From Paulinella micropora (Eukaryota; Cercozoa; Imbricatea; Euglyphida; Paulinellidae), in contig WBZZ01001360.1 in the NCBI GenBank assembly GCA_019918135.1, positions 1 to 46,669 of the forward strand: a stretch of DNA of 46,669 bases, in the 5' to 3' direction. The notes under the pieces were generated by a model. It saw nothing but the letters and a program-made list of their open reading frames with translations, did not search any database and had not been told where the DNA came from. The stretch's first letter is position 1, and each line of letters opens with the position of its first letter. Positions 1-8,811 of the stretch are shown piece by piece. The position numbers and the translations under genes were made by a program.

Positions 1-19
1 AAGACGAAGAAGAAGAAGA

Positions 20-50
<31 letters not shown>

Positions 51-86
51 GTGTGAGAGAGAGAGAGTGTGTGTGTGTGTGTGTTA

Positions 87-117
<31 letters not shown>

Positions 118-527
118 TGTCTGCCTGTCTGTCTGTCTCTCTGTCTGTCAGTCTTTCTGTCTCTCTGTCTCTCTATCTCAGACTAGTACTGTCTGTCTGT
201 CTGTCTGTCTGCCTGTCTCAGACAGTCCGTCTGTCTGTCTGTGCTGTCTGTCTGTCTGTCTGCCTGCTGCCTGCCTGTCTGCCTGCCTGTCTGTCTATGT
301 GTGTGTGTGTGTGTGTTTGTGTGTGTTTGTGTGTGTTTGTCTGTGTGTGTGTGTGTGTGTCTGTCTGTCTGTCTCTCTGTCTGCCTGTCTGTCTATGTGT
401 ATCTGAGTGTGTGTGTGTGTGTCTATGTATGTATGTACATATGTATGTATGCATGTATGTATGTATGTATGTATGTATGTATCTATGTCTGTATACGTAT
501 GTATGTATGTAGGCAGGGGTATACGTA
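1..527. repeat. Microsatellite block at left edge
   Basis: Successive simple repeats: GA-rich (about 10-65), GT (66-114), CTGT/CTGC (about 120-300), GT again (298-360), CTGT (361-400) and GTAT/GTATG (425-510). Both strands translate to open but meaningless Cys/Val/Ser or His/Thr strings, so I call no gene here. Nested di- and tetranucleotide tracts of this length are more typical of eukaryotic or terminal DNA than of the body of a viral genome. Confidence 0.95.
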
Positions 528-574
528 CCAAATTTTGGGAAAGTTGAGCTTTCCGAGGACTCCCCACTCTCCCC

Positions 575-611
575 ACTCCCCCCACCCCCCCCCCCCCCAC
601 CCCCCTCCCCC
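575..611. repeat. C-rich homopolymer tract
   Basis: Almost pure C, broken only by single A, T or G residues. It separates the microsatellite block from the first coding region. Similar G or C runs recur between genes across the GC-rich part of the window. Confidence 0.8.
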
Positions 612-674
612 GCCTTTTTAAAAAACTGAAAAGTTTGGAAAGTCCTCGTCGGGGCCGGCCGCCGACCCGTTCGC

Positions 675-696
675 GCCGACATTTGCGAATGTCGGC
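675..696. other. Perfect 9-bp hairpin
   Basis: GCCGACATT at 675-683 and AATGTCGGC at 688-696 pair perfectly around the loop TGCG. It lies in a stretch that is also open and protein-like on the plus strand (from 622), so it may be coding sequence or a 5' element of the gene that follows. Confidence 0.5.
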
Positions 697-734
697 GAGG
701 AAGATGCGGCCGACGCGCTGAATTCGCTGAGCCA

Positions 735-1241
735 ATGGTCCGCCGGCCAGGGCCAGACGGTCGAAGAGCTGGCTCGGCAGCGTTTGCGGCTCGACGCCCA
801 GTGTCGAGTCTGCAAGCGAGATTCGCAGAGCTCAAGCGCAACTGGACGGCGTTTGAAACAGCCTTCCGCAACAGCAACGGGACCGACGACGAGGTGTGGA
901 GCTTTCTGGGTTCGCTCGGCAACCGCGCGAATGACACCAAGTGCTTGCTGGACGCGATGGGCGTCGGGGCTCATGCCGTGAGCCCCGGCCAGCTAGCGAA
1001 CCTGAGCAGCAACTTCGAGGTCTGGCACAGCAGGTACATGAGCGGCGACAAGGGCGTCCTCAAGCACGCTCCGCCCCTGCGCCGGGGCCACAACCGCGCC
1101 TTGGCAGGTAGTTTTTTCGCCACCTTTCTGGTCTTGTTGTTGCTCGTGTGGGCGGCGGCGGGCTGGGCCGTGGCGGTAGGTTGGGCCGCGGCCAAAGGTA
1201 GGTGTGTGTGTTGCCCCGTTCGGGGGCGGCCGCGGGGCTAG
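735..1241 (+). CDS. Unknown protein with C-terminal membrane segment, frameshifted start
   Basis: Family not recognised. The 168-aa reading has a soluble helical part (about residues 25-115) and one strong hydrophobic segment (about 125-153, LVLLLLVWAAAGW) ending in a short Cys/Arg tail, so a single-pass membrane protein is likely. The first ~25 residues (Arg/Ala/Pro-rich) look wrong. From 622 to about 810 a different plus frame reads as convincing acidic helix (EEDAADALNSLSQW) without a stop, and appears to continue into this frame near 805-815. The true gene is therefore probably longer at the N-terminus, with an indel near 810. The longer frame has no ATG after its upstream stop at 619, so the real start is unknown. 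ATG 735 is only the first ATG of the downstream frame. Confidence 0.5.
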   Translation: MVRRPGPDGRRAGSAAFAARRPVSSLQARFAELKRNWTAFETAFRNSNGTDDEVWSFLGSLGNRANDTKCLLDAMGVGAHAVSPGQLANLSSNFEVWHSRYMSGDKGVLKHAPPLRRGHNRALAGSFFATFLVLLLLVWAAAGWAVAVGWAAAKGRCVCCPVRGRPRG

Positions 1242-1596
1242 CAGGCCTTTTGGAGACAGCGGGAGGGGGGGGCCGAAGACGGGTGGAAAAAAGACAGGTT
1301 TGGGGAGGCGAGGATGGGCCGGGCTTGGTAGAAATCCCCCCCCCACCCACCCACACACAAGAAGGAGATTATTGTGTGTGTGCCCTTTCCCCCGGGAAAA
1401 AAGACTTTTTCTCCTGTGCGCTGTGGTGGTTCGGGGGAACGGAGGGAGGGGGGGGGCGGAGCTTTTTTTTTGCTGACACTTGGGCGTTTGCTCCAGAAGT
1501 TTGGTTAGTTTTTTGTTGTTGGTTGCCAAGGTTTTAAAAAAGAAAGATAATTAAAAAAGGGAGCGGGGGATACTGTACAGACTTTTTGTTTTGAAA
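1242..1596. other. Intergenic, G-rich then A/T-rich
   Basis: Holds GT- and G-rich low-complexity sequence (1250-1460), T and A runs, then an A/T-rich stretch just before the next gene. I see no convincing coding frame: the open frames are Pro/Gly-rich products of composition. Confidence 0.6.
1546..1560 (+). promoter_or_regulatory. AT-rich promoter-like motif GATAATTAAAAAAGG
   Basis: Ends 36 nt before the ATG at 1597. Similar cores (ATAATTAA or TTAATTAAAA) sit just upstream of the starts at 6088 (minus strand), 37256 and 42084. In such GC-rich DNA this makes it a candidate promoter element. Inferred from recurrence and position only. Confidence 0.4.
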
Positions 1597-3261
1597 ATGA
1601 GGGTCGGCAGACTAGCTGCCAGCGCTCTGTTGGTGTTTGCTCTCCTCCTGTTGCCCTCGACTTCGGCCTCCTTGTGCGGTCTGCGCGCGCGGCTCCGTAG
1701 CCATCGGCTGTGCACGCCTAAGCGTTTGATCTTGGCCCCGCCGGCCGCCACGACACAGGTGCCGGCTGTCACAACCCAGGCGCCGGCCGTCACAACTCAG
1801 GCGCCGGCCGTCACAACCCAGGCGCCGGCCGTCACAACCCAGGCGCCGGCCGTCACAACCCAGGCGCCGGCCGTCACAACCCAGGCGCCGGCAGTCACAA
1901 CCCAGGCGCCGGCCGTCACAACCCAGGCGCAGGCCGTCACAACCCAGGCGCCGGCCGTCACAACCCAGGCGCCTGTGCCGGACCTAAACTTGCAATGGAA
2001 CGTGTCTGACAACGCATCGCTGTCTCTGCCGCTAGAGCCCGTCGGACCGTTGCCGCGGAGGAGGTTACTCGGGAACTGCACGCCACACAACGAAAGCGTG
2101 GTACGGGTCAGCTGGGGGGACGGCCGGACAAGTATATGCGAGCTGCACGCCTCGGTGTGCACGCACCTGTACGCACAGGGCGGCGTCTTTGACGTAGGGG
2201 TCACGTGGCAGGGTTCTTGCGGGTCGCCCCCCGCCTTTACGTTGCGGAACTACCCCCCGGAAGCCGCGCGGGGGCTGCTGCGGGCCTGCTTTGGCCAGCA
2301 CATCGCCCCCGAACCGCTGAACGGCCTGCAGTTTGCCAACGCAGAGAACCTGCTGCAGGTGTGCCCGCCCCGCACGGGACAGCTCGTCAACGCCACCTGC
2401 ATGTTCACCCGCGTGCGCCAGAGGGTGGCCGGGCTGGAGCTCTGGAACACGTCGTCGGTGCGGTGGGCGAACGACATGTTCGACTGCCTCACGCCCTCCG
2501 AGGGCCCTGACATTAGCTCCTGGGACCTGGCGTGCGTGGCCGAGATCAACGGCTGCCGCGGTCTGCAGGGTCGTGTGATGCCGCGGCTGTCCCCCGCCTG
2601 CGACATCACTCGGCCGCGCCCGGACCACGGGGAGCCCCTGCGCCTGCGAATCTTTCTCGCGGGCCCCGACGATTTCTACTTGCCAATGGCTAGAAGCGCC
2701 GACGCCTGCGGCAACGTGTCTGTGCTGCTGGTGGACTGGGGTGACGACACCCGCGGCTCGCGCTGTTCCCCGCGCGGGCCCCCGTGCGTGCACACCTACC
2801 AGCGCGGCGGCGCTTACAACGTCAGCGTCTCTAAGCTCGGCCCTGTCTGCGTCCTGGCCGCATTCTCGACCGCCGGCCTGCCACCCAAAGCGTCGGCGGC
2901 CCTGCAGTCAGTTTCTTTCGGCGGCGGCTTCGCCCTGGAACCGGGGCGCGGGGCACAGCTCAGGGGTACTCAAAACCTGAGGAACCTCTCGGTACCGGCG
3001 GGCGGGGGCCGGCCGCTGCTGAACATTTCGTACCTGTTCGAGGGCAGCGGCTACAACGGCTCGCTGGCGGGCTGGAACACGTCCACGGTTCTCTTGGCCT
3101 CCTACGCCTTCCTCGGCCTAAAACCGGGCGCGTCTATCGACATCCGAGAATGGGACTTAGCGGGGCTCAGGCCCGGCGACGGTTGTGTGGGGTTTGCGGG
3201 CAGCAACGTCAGGTTGCCGAACAATTGGAACCCGCTGATGGCCGGTTGCAGCTTTACGTAA
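1597..3261 (+). CDS. Secreted PKD / BspA-like (DUF285) surface protein with TQAPAVT repeats
   Basis: 554 aa, intact. ATG 1597 is chosen because the frame begins upstream only with a TTG and the ATG opens directly on a signal peptide (MRVGRLAASALLVFALLLLP). A low-complexity stalk of about eleven 7-residue repeats (TTQAPAV) follows, at residues ~50-127. Then come two copies of a PKD-like module plus a BspA-like module. The PKD-like parts show W-G-D-G/D and a distal H-x-Y (SWGDGRTS...CTHLY; DWGDDTRG...CVHTY). The BspA parts show the usual WNTSSV...MF and ISSWDL / IREWDL signatures. Numerous N-x-S/T sites and paired cysteines fit an exported glycoprotein. BspA repeats are known from bacterial, protist and giant-virus surface proteins and usually mediate adhesion. 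A host-contact role is inference. Confidence 0.8.
   Translation: MRVGRLAASALLVFALLLLPSTSASLCGLRARLRSHRLCTPKRLILAPPAATTQVPAVTTQAPAVTTQAPAVTTQAPAVTTQAPAVTTQAPAVTTQAPAVTTQAPAVTTQAQAVTTQAPAVTTQAPVPDLNLQWNVSDNASLSLPLEPVGPLPRRRLLGNCTPHNESVVRVSWGDGRTSICELHASVCTHLYAQGGVFDVGVTWQGSCGSPPAFTLRNYPPEAARGLLRACFGQHIAPEPLNGLQFANAENLLQVCPPRTGQLVNATCMFTRVRQRVAGLELWNTSSVRWANDMFDCLTPSEGPDISSWDLACVAEINGCRGLQGRVMPRLSPACDITRPRPDHGEPLRLRIFLAGPDDFYLPMARSADACGNVSVLLVDWGDDTRGSRCSPRGPPCVHTYQRGGAYNVSVSKLGPVCVLAAFSTAGLPPKASAALQSVSFGGGFALEPGRGAQLRGTQNLRNLSVPAGGGRPLLNISYLFEGSGYNGSLAGWNTSTVLLASYAFLGLKPGASIDIREWDLAGLRPGDGCVGFAGSNVRLPNNWNPLMAGCSFT
1750..1974 (+). repeat. Tandem 21-bp coding repeats (TQAPAVT)
   Basis: About eleven near-identical 21-bp units of the GTCACAACCCAGGCGCCGGCC type inside the PKD/BspA gene. 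Most differ by a single base (GCCGGCA or GCGCAGGCC variants). The unit keeps the frame, so copy-number change would lengthen or shorten a Thr/Pro/Ala stalk without breaking the protein. Confidence 0.9.
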
Positions 3262-3414
3262 CACACACAAAATTAAATTTCGTTTTTTTTTTAAAAAAAA
3301 AGGGCAGCAGAAAAAACACAACAAGGAGAAACGGTTTAGTGAAAGGGGGGGGGAAGAAGAGAAACGGAGGGACGAGAAAACTTCTTTCCTGGCACTCCAT
3401 CGTTACTGTTTTCT

Positions 3415-4881
3415 TCAGTAATAATTCAGGCTTCGTCGTGACGACGCTTTGGTCGGTCTGGGGGGTAGACGCTGCGGCGCTGGGGGGCGTGGCGGCGAGT
3501 CGAAGTCATCGTCGGGCGCTACCACAGGTGCGGGCGCGGCTACCGCAAACGTGGGCGCGGCTACCGCAAACGTGGGCGCGCGAGCAGCCCGGCGCAGCTC
3601 CTCTTCTCTTTGGCAAGCAGACAGGAACGGCACCACCGCGGCGCCGGGGCTGTCGCTGTCTATTTGCGACCAGGCTACATTAGTGCAGCGGTTGAGCCAG
3701 ACCGCCGCGGCCCGGGCCGCCTCTGTCTTCCGTACCTGAAACAGCACGTGCTGCAACAGGTAACGTACCAGCTCCTCCTCGTTCAGCGGAGGGGCCGGGG
3801 GAGTGTCCGGCGCGTCATCGCAAAACCCGCGCAGCCCGGAAGGAACCGGGAAGTCCAGGCTAAACAAATGTTTTAAGAGAGCTCTCCCGTCGCTCAAGAG
3901 CTTCTGCATAGTGTGGGGTTTGTCACAAAAGCGGTTGATCTCCGTCTGCAGGAGGCGCACGACCTGCTCGCGGTCGCTTGGGGGTGCAAAGGCGGCCAGG
4001 CACAGCTCGTCGACCGCGGCAGAAATCGTGCCCGGCAGGCCGCCCAGGCTTGTCTTGCTGCCCAAGTACTCGCCCAGGCCCCTGCTTAGCCGGGCGTACG
4101 GACTGTCGTCCGACCGCAGACATTGCACGACACGAGCAAACCTCACGCCGTCGTCCCGGGCTTCTTTCTTGTCTTCTGAGGGCAGGAACCCGCGGTCCAG
4201 CACGCCAACTGCGTAGGCTGCCACCTGCCCCGGCATTCCGCGCAGCTCTTGCAGCGTTTGCCAAAGCCTCTGCGCGTAGGCTTCCACCAGTCCCGTGTCA
4301 GGTGACACGTCGGGCTCGGCACAGTGCCGAAGCCGGTCAACGACAGCCCGCGCGCGGAGATACTCTGCAACGTTGGCTTCGGATGCTGGTAGATTGTCCA
4401 CCAAGCGTTCCAGACAAAACGCTGCAACCTCGAATTTCCGCCAGACGCACTTGTCGTCGTTTAGCCGCGCGCTATTAGACCACCACGCTTCTAGGGCGTG
4501 GAGGCCCGCGATCGACCACTCTTGCCTGGAATCCTCACGCGACACTTCGTGCACACCATTGGGCAGCAGCAGAGTTGGGCGTTGCGCGTCGTTGTACAGC
4601 ACGTACGTCTCCAGCCGGAGCGGCAGCGGCTGCCACCGAATAATTCTTGACGTGTAGGGGCCAATCGACACCCACAGAAAGCCGCTCAGGACGCAGCTTT
4701 GGAGCGGAATTTCGATTTCGCGGTCCGCGCCGATCTCTAGCAACACGGGCGAGTGCCCCCCGCGGTAAGGCCCGTCTATCGTAGCCAAACTACCCGCCGA
4801 GTCTGTCACGTGCCACACCGTCGTCGGCCGCCTGTCGAGGTCGGCGTCGTCATCCGCAAAACCCCGAGCGCCTGCGGCCCG
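3415..4881 (-). CDS. Unknown protein, probable C-terminal half of the gene at 4850-6088
   Basis: The frame is open from the stop at 4882-4884 down to 3415 and has no ATG for about its first 200 codons; the first candidate start near 4816 is a GTG. This strongly suggests that it is not an independent gene but the continuation of the 4850-6088 gene after a one-base shift. Mostly alpha-helical, Leu/Ala/Arg-rich, with no recognised domain. The C-terminus is a Pro/Ala-rich low-complexity tail with a near-perfect repeat (APTFAVA twice), then an Asp stretch and a basic end. Function unknown. Confidence 0.6.
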   Translation of the reverse strand, partial: RAAGARGFADDDADLDRRPTTVWHVTDSAGSLATIDGPYRGGHSPVLLEIGADREIEIPLQSCVLSGFLWVSIGPYTSRIIRWQPLPLRLETYVLYNDAQRPTLLLPNGVHEVSREDSRQEWSIAGLHALEAWWSNSARLNDDKCVWRKFEVAAFCLERLVDNLPASEANVAEYLRARAVVDRLRHCAEPDVSPDTGLVEAYAQRLWQTLQELRGMPGQVAAYAVGVLDRGFLPSEDKKEARDDGVRFARVVQCLRSDDSPYARLSRGLGEYLGSKTSLGGLPGTISAAVDELCLAAFAPPSDREQVVRLLQTEINRFCDKPHTMQKLLSDGRALLKHLFSLDFPVPSGLRGFCDDAPDTPPAPPLNEEELVRYLLQHVLFQVRKTEAARAAAVWLNRCTNVAWSQIDSDSPGAAVVPFLSACQREEELRRAARAPTFAVAAPTFAVAAPAPVVAPDDDFDSPPRPPAPQRLPPRPTKASSRRSLNYY

Positions 4882-6088
4882 TCATTTCGCGGCCCGTCCT
4901 GAGGGCCCGCAGACGCTCACAGCCCTTGACGTACAGATGTCCGCGGAATTCCGGCACCCACAGGCTGCGCAGCGCTGTGCAGCGCACAATGGACAGCTCG
5001 ACCCTCTGTGCCAGCAGATAGTTCCTCCTCGCTGGCTCCAAATGGAGCGCAGTCAATTCTGCGCAGTCGCTGATGTAGGTCCTGCCGAGAACTGTGGCGA
5101 GCGTGATTGTTGGGATTCGGCCACCTTTGATATCTATCGTGCCCGTCCTGTCCAGAGCGTCCAGGCGACATTCGGTAATCCGGCAGTTGTTGATAGACAC
5201 CCTCTTCTGGCTGTATTCTCTAGCGTGCCGGAGTACCAGGCTGATATCGTGGAAGTCACAGTCCTTGGCTACCAGTACATGGAGTTGAACAGCGTCAAGC
5301 CCGGTTGCTTGTACGCGAGTGAAGACAGCCTTGGTCTCAGCGGCGTCGTGGCCGAGGTAAATGTTGTTAACTCGCACATCTTCAAGCTCGACAGAGTGCC
5401 GGAGCCGGCTGTCGGGTGCGCCGAGGTTCAGGATCGCGTTATCGCCGTCATTTTCAAACCGCACGTTCTGCCAGCAGATATGTAAGCAGTAGGGCGCGTA
5501 CAACGACACCGCTCCGGCGCAGTCGCGCACGAGCTGCACATTCTGCAGGACGAGGCTCCAGGCGCTGTGCTGATGCTTAAGGAAGCTGACGGGCAGCTCG
5601 ACTAGCTGCTCTTTCAGCTCGACGGGACCCTCGCCGTCTGCCTCCTCCTCGTTGCGTGTCAGCCCGGCCACCGTGATTTGTTCAAAGTGCCTCAGCAACC
5701 GCGTCCTGGCCGTTTGGTGTCTGGCCTCGCCGGCGCCCTCTTGCCAAAGCCCCAGCCAGGTGTTAATCCTGGCCCAATTGTCGGCGCCGACCCTGAGGTC
5801 AAGCTTGGTAGGCAGTGCCTGGTCATGTGTTTCGGCGACAAGGTCCAGAAAGTCGATCAGGCGGCTAGGTTTCAGGCTTTGGACACAGTTCTGCCAAGCC
5901 ACTTCCAACTGGTAAGCCCGGCGCTCTTGGGTTTGTATGAGTTTGGTTTCTTCAGCGTGCAGCCGGAACGCTGTCCTAATTAGGCCCAGGTTCGAGGGCT
6001 GTTCGTCGAAGAGTTCTTGCTCGTTCAAGTAATCATACACGATGCTGGCCACTGCTGCCACTGCATCCGTGTTGGGTGTTTCGTCCAT
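4850..6088 (-). CDS. Unknown LRR-like / beta-solenoid protein, N-terminal half of a split gene
   Basis: 412 aa from ATG 6088 (the frame extends to 6124 only through a TTG). The first ~130 residues are helical. The rest has irregular repeats of alternating short hydrophobic strands (VELEDVRVNNIYLG, VSINNCRITECRLD, VELSIVRCTALRSL) like an LRR or right-handed solenoid. An AT-rich motif (6113-6122) lies 24 nt upstream. The frame stops at 4850, but a +1 shift in the overlap at 4850-4881, which includes GGGG and TTTT runs, would continue it directly into the frame ending at 3415. That gives a protein of roughly 890 residues. No family is assigned; the layout resembles large LRR-type accessory proteins of giant viruses. 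Confidence 0.65.
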   Translation of the reverse strand: MDETPNTDAVAAVASIVYDYLNEQELFDEQPSNLGLIRTAFRLHAEETKLIQTQERRAYQLEVAWQNCVQSLKPSRLIDFLDLVAETHDQALPTKLDLRVGADNWARINTWLGLWQEGAGEARHQTARTRLLRHFEQITVAGLTRNEEEADGEGPVELKEQLVELPVSFLKHQHSAWSLVLQNVQLVRDCAGAVSLYAPYCLHICWQNVRFENDGDNAILNLGAPDSRLRHSVELEDVRVNNIYLGHDAAETKAVFTRVQATGLDAVQLHVLVAKDCDFHDISLVLRHAREYSQKRVSINNCRITECRLDALDRTGTIDIKGGRIPTITLATVLGRTYISDCAELTALHLEPARRNYLLAQRVELSIVRCTALRSLWVPEFRGHLYVKGCERLRALRTGREMTGRRRSGFCG

Positions 6089-6112
6089 CTCTGCGCTCGC
6101 TCTCCTTTTGTT

Positions 6113-6122
6113 CTTAATTATC
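6113..6122 (-). promoter_or_regulatory. Promoter-like GATAATTAAG
   Basis: On the minus strand it lies 24 nt before ATG 6088 and shares the GATAATTAA core with the element at 1546. Candidate promoter by recurrence only. Confidence 0.35.
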
Positions 6123-6530
6123 AAACTGGGGGAATCTTTGTTTCGAGGAGAAAGAAAGAAAAAAAACAGATGGGAGGGAAGGGCGTGGCCAAGTGCGACT
6201 GGGGGGGCGGGGGGGGGGCCGATGGGGCACCTTTCCCCGGCACCACCCGCCCCATTTTCTTCACGCGCGGTGGCTGGAAGGGAGGGTCAGGAAAGGGCGC
6301 ACTTGGCCGCGCCGGGGCCTGCCGCCACGGGGCCACCGCCGACCACACAAAAAAACTGCTCTCAGCCACCGCGGCAACGGCCACCACCGAAAAATCCGGT
6401 CGTACGAGCCAAAGTTCTCACCTCAAGTGTTTTAATAGCGAACAAGTTGTAAAAAAAAGAAGGATGGGGAATGGCGAAAAGGCGGGAAACCACCCACCCC
6501 TTCGCCATTTCCCGCATTTTCTGCCATTTT
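6123..6530. other. Intergenic between two minus-strand genes
   Basis: G-rich and A-rich low-complexity sequence with several runs of 7-9 G around 6200-6225. The piece just left of the F-box gene stop (6460-6530) contains the partial repeat of cgccattt/ctgccatttt. No supported gene. Confidence 0.5.
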
Positions 6531-8506
6531 TTAGCCCTCGACGGCGATGGTCGCCAGCAGGTTGTCCAGGCGCAGGGTCACTAGCCGCCACCAGCGGTGT
6601 TCGTCGAAGACGGTTAGCACGGCCGTCGACACGCCGTTCAGGAGCCGCGTCGCCAACAACTGCAGCAGCCTCCGGGGCATCGGGTCCTCGAGCACGAAGC
6701 AGTCCGCGGCCGGGGCGTGCCGGCAGAGCTGTTCCACCGTACGCGCGACGTTCTGGACGCAGGCAGCACAGTCCTGCCCCGCTGGTACAAACGAGACAAC
6801 CGTGCAATCTGGCCTTTCAGGTAGTCCGCCAGCAGCAGGCGCAGGGCCCCGCCCTCCTGCCACGGCCGCTGCCACGGAATGCGGGCCGTGGCGCCCGGTG
6901 GCCCCCCAAACCCCGCGCACGCCAAGAACGTGGGCGAGTCCTCGCAGAACTGGCCCCGCACGCAGCTGTACACCGTCCCCCGGCCGCCATTCCGTGGCCA
7001 CGCACGCAGGAGCGTGTAGCTGCCCCTGACGCGGGCACGGGGCGCCCTCGTACGGAACCGCGGTGTGGCCCGGCCGCACAGAAACGACACGTAAGCGTTC
7101 ACGGCTACTGGCAGGCGGCACAGCGCGCGCAGCAGCCTGTTCTGCACTTCTAGCAACGGGCCGGGGTCGCGCTGGCCCGCCTGATAAAGTGGTAGATGTA
7201 GCTGCACAAGTTGAAGGACACGAAACGAAAAAGGGGCGGCGGCCGCGGCGGGTCGGCCAACACCTTTTCCCAGCGCCTAGCCCAGCGTTGCAGGCGCGAA
7301 CTGTCGTCCAGCACCGGACAGTCGGTTAGCAGCACATTTCTGCTGGGCATGGCCAGCGCAATGGCCAGTTCGCGCTTGTGGTGCCGGGCTGCGCCAAGAA
7401 CGCGCGGGCCAGCGCGGGCGCGGCGCCGGACCCGCGGTCCACCACGGCCAGCACGGAGGGCCGCAACATTTGCAGCGCCGACAGGTCGGCGTCCAGCGCT
7501 GCGTGCCGCGAGCCCAGGTTCAGCAGTTCCAGGTCCGGCCACGCCGGGCGGAAGCCGCCCGGCAGCAGCCGCGCGGCCAGTTGCTGCAGCGAGCCGCGCG
7601 CCAGCCCCGGGAAGTGCTCGGCGCCGGGCTCCGCCGTCAGCATCGACTGGCACGCCGACACCCGGAGCTTGTACGCGCTGAGCTGGGGGGTCAGGTCCGG
7701 GTCCCAAGCCAATCCCCCGCCGCCCTCCGGGCCCCAGTGCAGCAGCGGCAGCAGGCCTACCGTGCAGTCCAGGCTGACGGTCTTTAAGCGGGGCCACCGC
7801 GCCGGGCCGGGCCAGAACATCACGTCGGCTGGTTCCTGCAGTTGCGGGCCCGCGTCTGTCACGCTGATGCGCCGCAGGTGCGGGGCCAGCTGCTGGAAGT
7901 CCGGGCCGGACAGGCGCGCCCTAGCGCACGCGTGCAGCTCCAACTTCTGCAGCGCGCGGCAGCCCAGGCCGCCCACGCCCCGGAGGCCCAGGTCGATGTT
8001 CGTCAAGCTAAGCTGCCGGAGCCGGGGTGCCAGCGCCGCCAAGGCCGGCAGAACGGGCGCGCTCCAGGAGCCAAATGACACTGCCGCGGGGGGCCGCGAA
8101 ATTGTCAGGTCCAGACGGTGCAGACAGACATTTGCGCTGGTGTGCGCCGAGCTCCAGGCCGCCAGCAGCTTGGCCACGGCGCGCGGGTGGCCGCTCACAG
8201 ACAGCCGCCTGACTCTGGTAAAGCACGACAGGACGCTCTGCAGCAGGCGCGTGTCCGGCAGAGTGCAGCTGATGTAGTGCAGGGCCAGACTAACGTCGGG
8301 CTGCGCCTGCGACACGGCCTGGGCGGGGAAAGAGTTGTGCGCGCTCTCGGGGTCCAAGATCAGTTGCAGGCACAGCAGCAGCGACGCGCGACCCCCGGCC
8401 CTGCGATGCCAAGCACGGCAGGTCTGGCTCAGCGCCAGCAGGTCCGGCAGCCGAGGCTCAGCGCCAGGTGCTGGTAGACGACACCGTCTCGGTCGAAGGC
8501 CGCCAT
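6531..8506 (-). CDS. F-box / leucine-rich-repeat protein broken by several frameshifts
   Basis: One gene of about 650 codons seems to run from ATG 8506 to the TAA at 6531, but no single frame covers it. It starts MAAFDRDGVVYQHLALSL, then shifts near 8460 into an F-box-like segment (PDLLALSQTCRAWHRR). LRR strands follow in one long frame (LRQLSLTNIDL, LQKLELHAC, LRRISVTDAG, LKTVSLDC, LELLNLGS). Near 7380 it shifts again (RELAIALAMPSRNVLLTDCP), near 7190 once more (LLEVQNRLLRALCRLP), and near 6800 into the final frame (LQLLATRLLNGVST). F-box proteins recruit substrates to SCF ubiquitin ligases, and giant viruses often encode them. Four breaks in one gene mean either a decayed gene or poor sequence. 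The same problem elsewhere favours sequence error. Confidence 0.65.
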
Positions 8507-8811
8507 TTTTTTTTAGTCGTTTGCCGAACAAAAACCAAGGCTTGCAATATTTTTTTCCTTCTTGCAGCTTCGGCGGGAGGGGGGGGCGCGCGAAAGAGGG
8601 GGGGGGGGGGCATTTGTAACATCGACCGGCGCGAAAGAGCTGGTGTGTGGGGGGGGGGGGCCGCCGGTGGTTGGGCCTTTGCCACCTTTTTACGTTGCCG
8701 TTCGGCCCCGAACGGAGGGTGCCAGAAAAAAAAGGCAGACGACAACGGGGGGGGGGGGGGGGGCGTGCAACACAGGTCGAGAAAAGAACAAAAAAAAAGG
8801 CAGGAGAACGA
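8507..8811. other. Divergent intergenic region with long G runs
   Basis: Lies between the divergent F-box gene and the gene starting at 8812. It contains G runs at 8598-8610 (13), 8649-8660 (12) and 8747-8763 (17), separated by A runs. Both starts must be served from here, but I see no repeated promoter motif. G4 formation is possible on the plus strand. Confidence 0.6.

Noticed and set aside
47..735. Long Cys/Val/Ser and His/Thr open frames in the repeat block, both strands
   Set aside because: They are direct translations of GT, CTGT and GTAT repeats, open in several frames at once.
2065..2793. 242-aa minus-strand frame across the PKD/BspA gene
   Set aside because: Antisense to an intact, domain-bearing gene; open only because of high GC.
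4858..4867. Canonical -1 programmed frameshift site
   Set aside because: The required shift is +1 (or -2), and the heptamer does not fit X XXY YYZ in the zero frame.
6017..7153. 378-aa plus-strand frame
   Set aside because: Runs across the start of one minus-strand gene, a G-rich spacer and the antisense of the F-box gene; Arg/Pro-rich and without domains.
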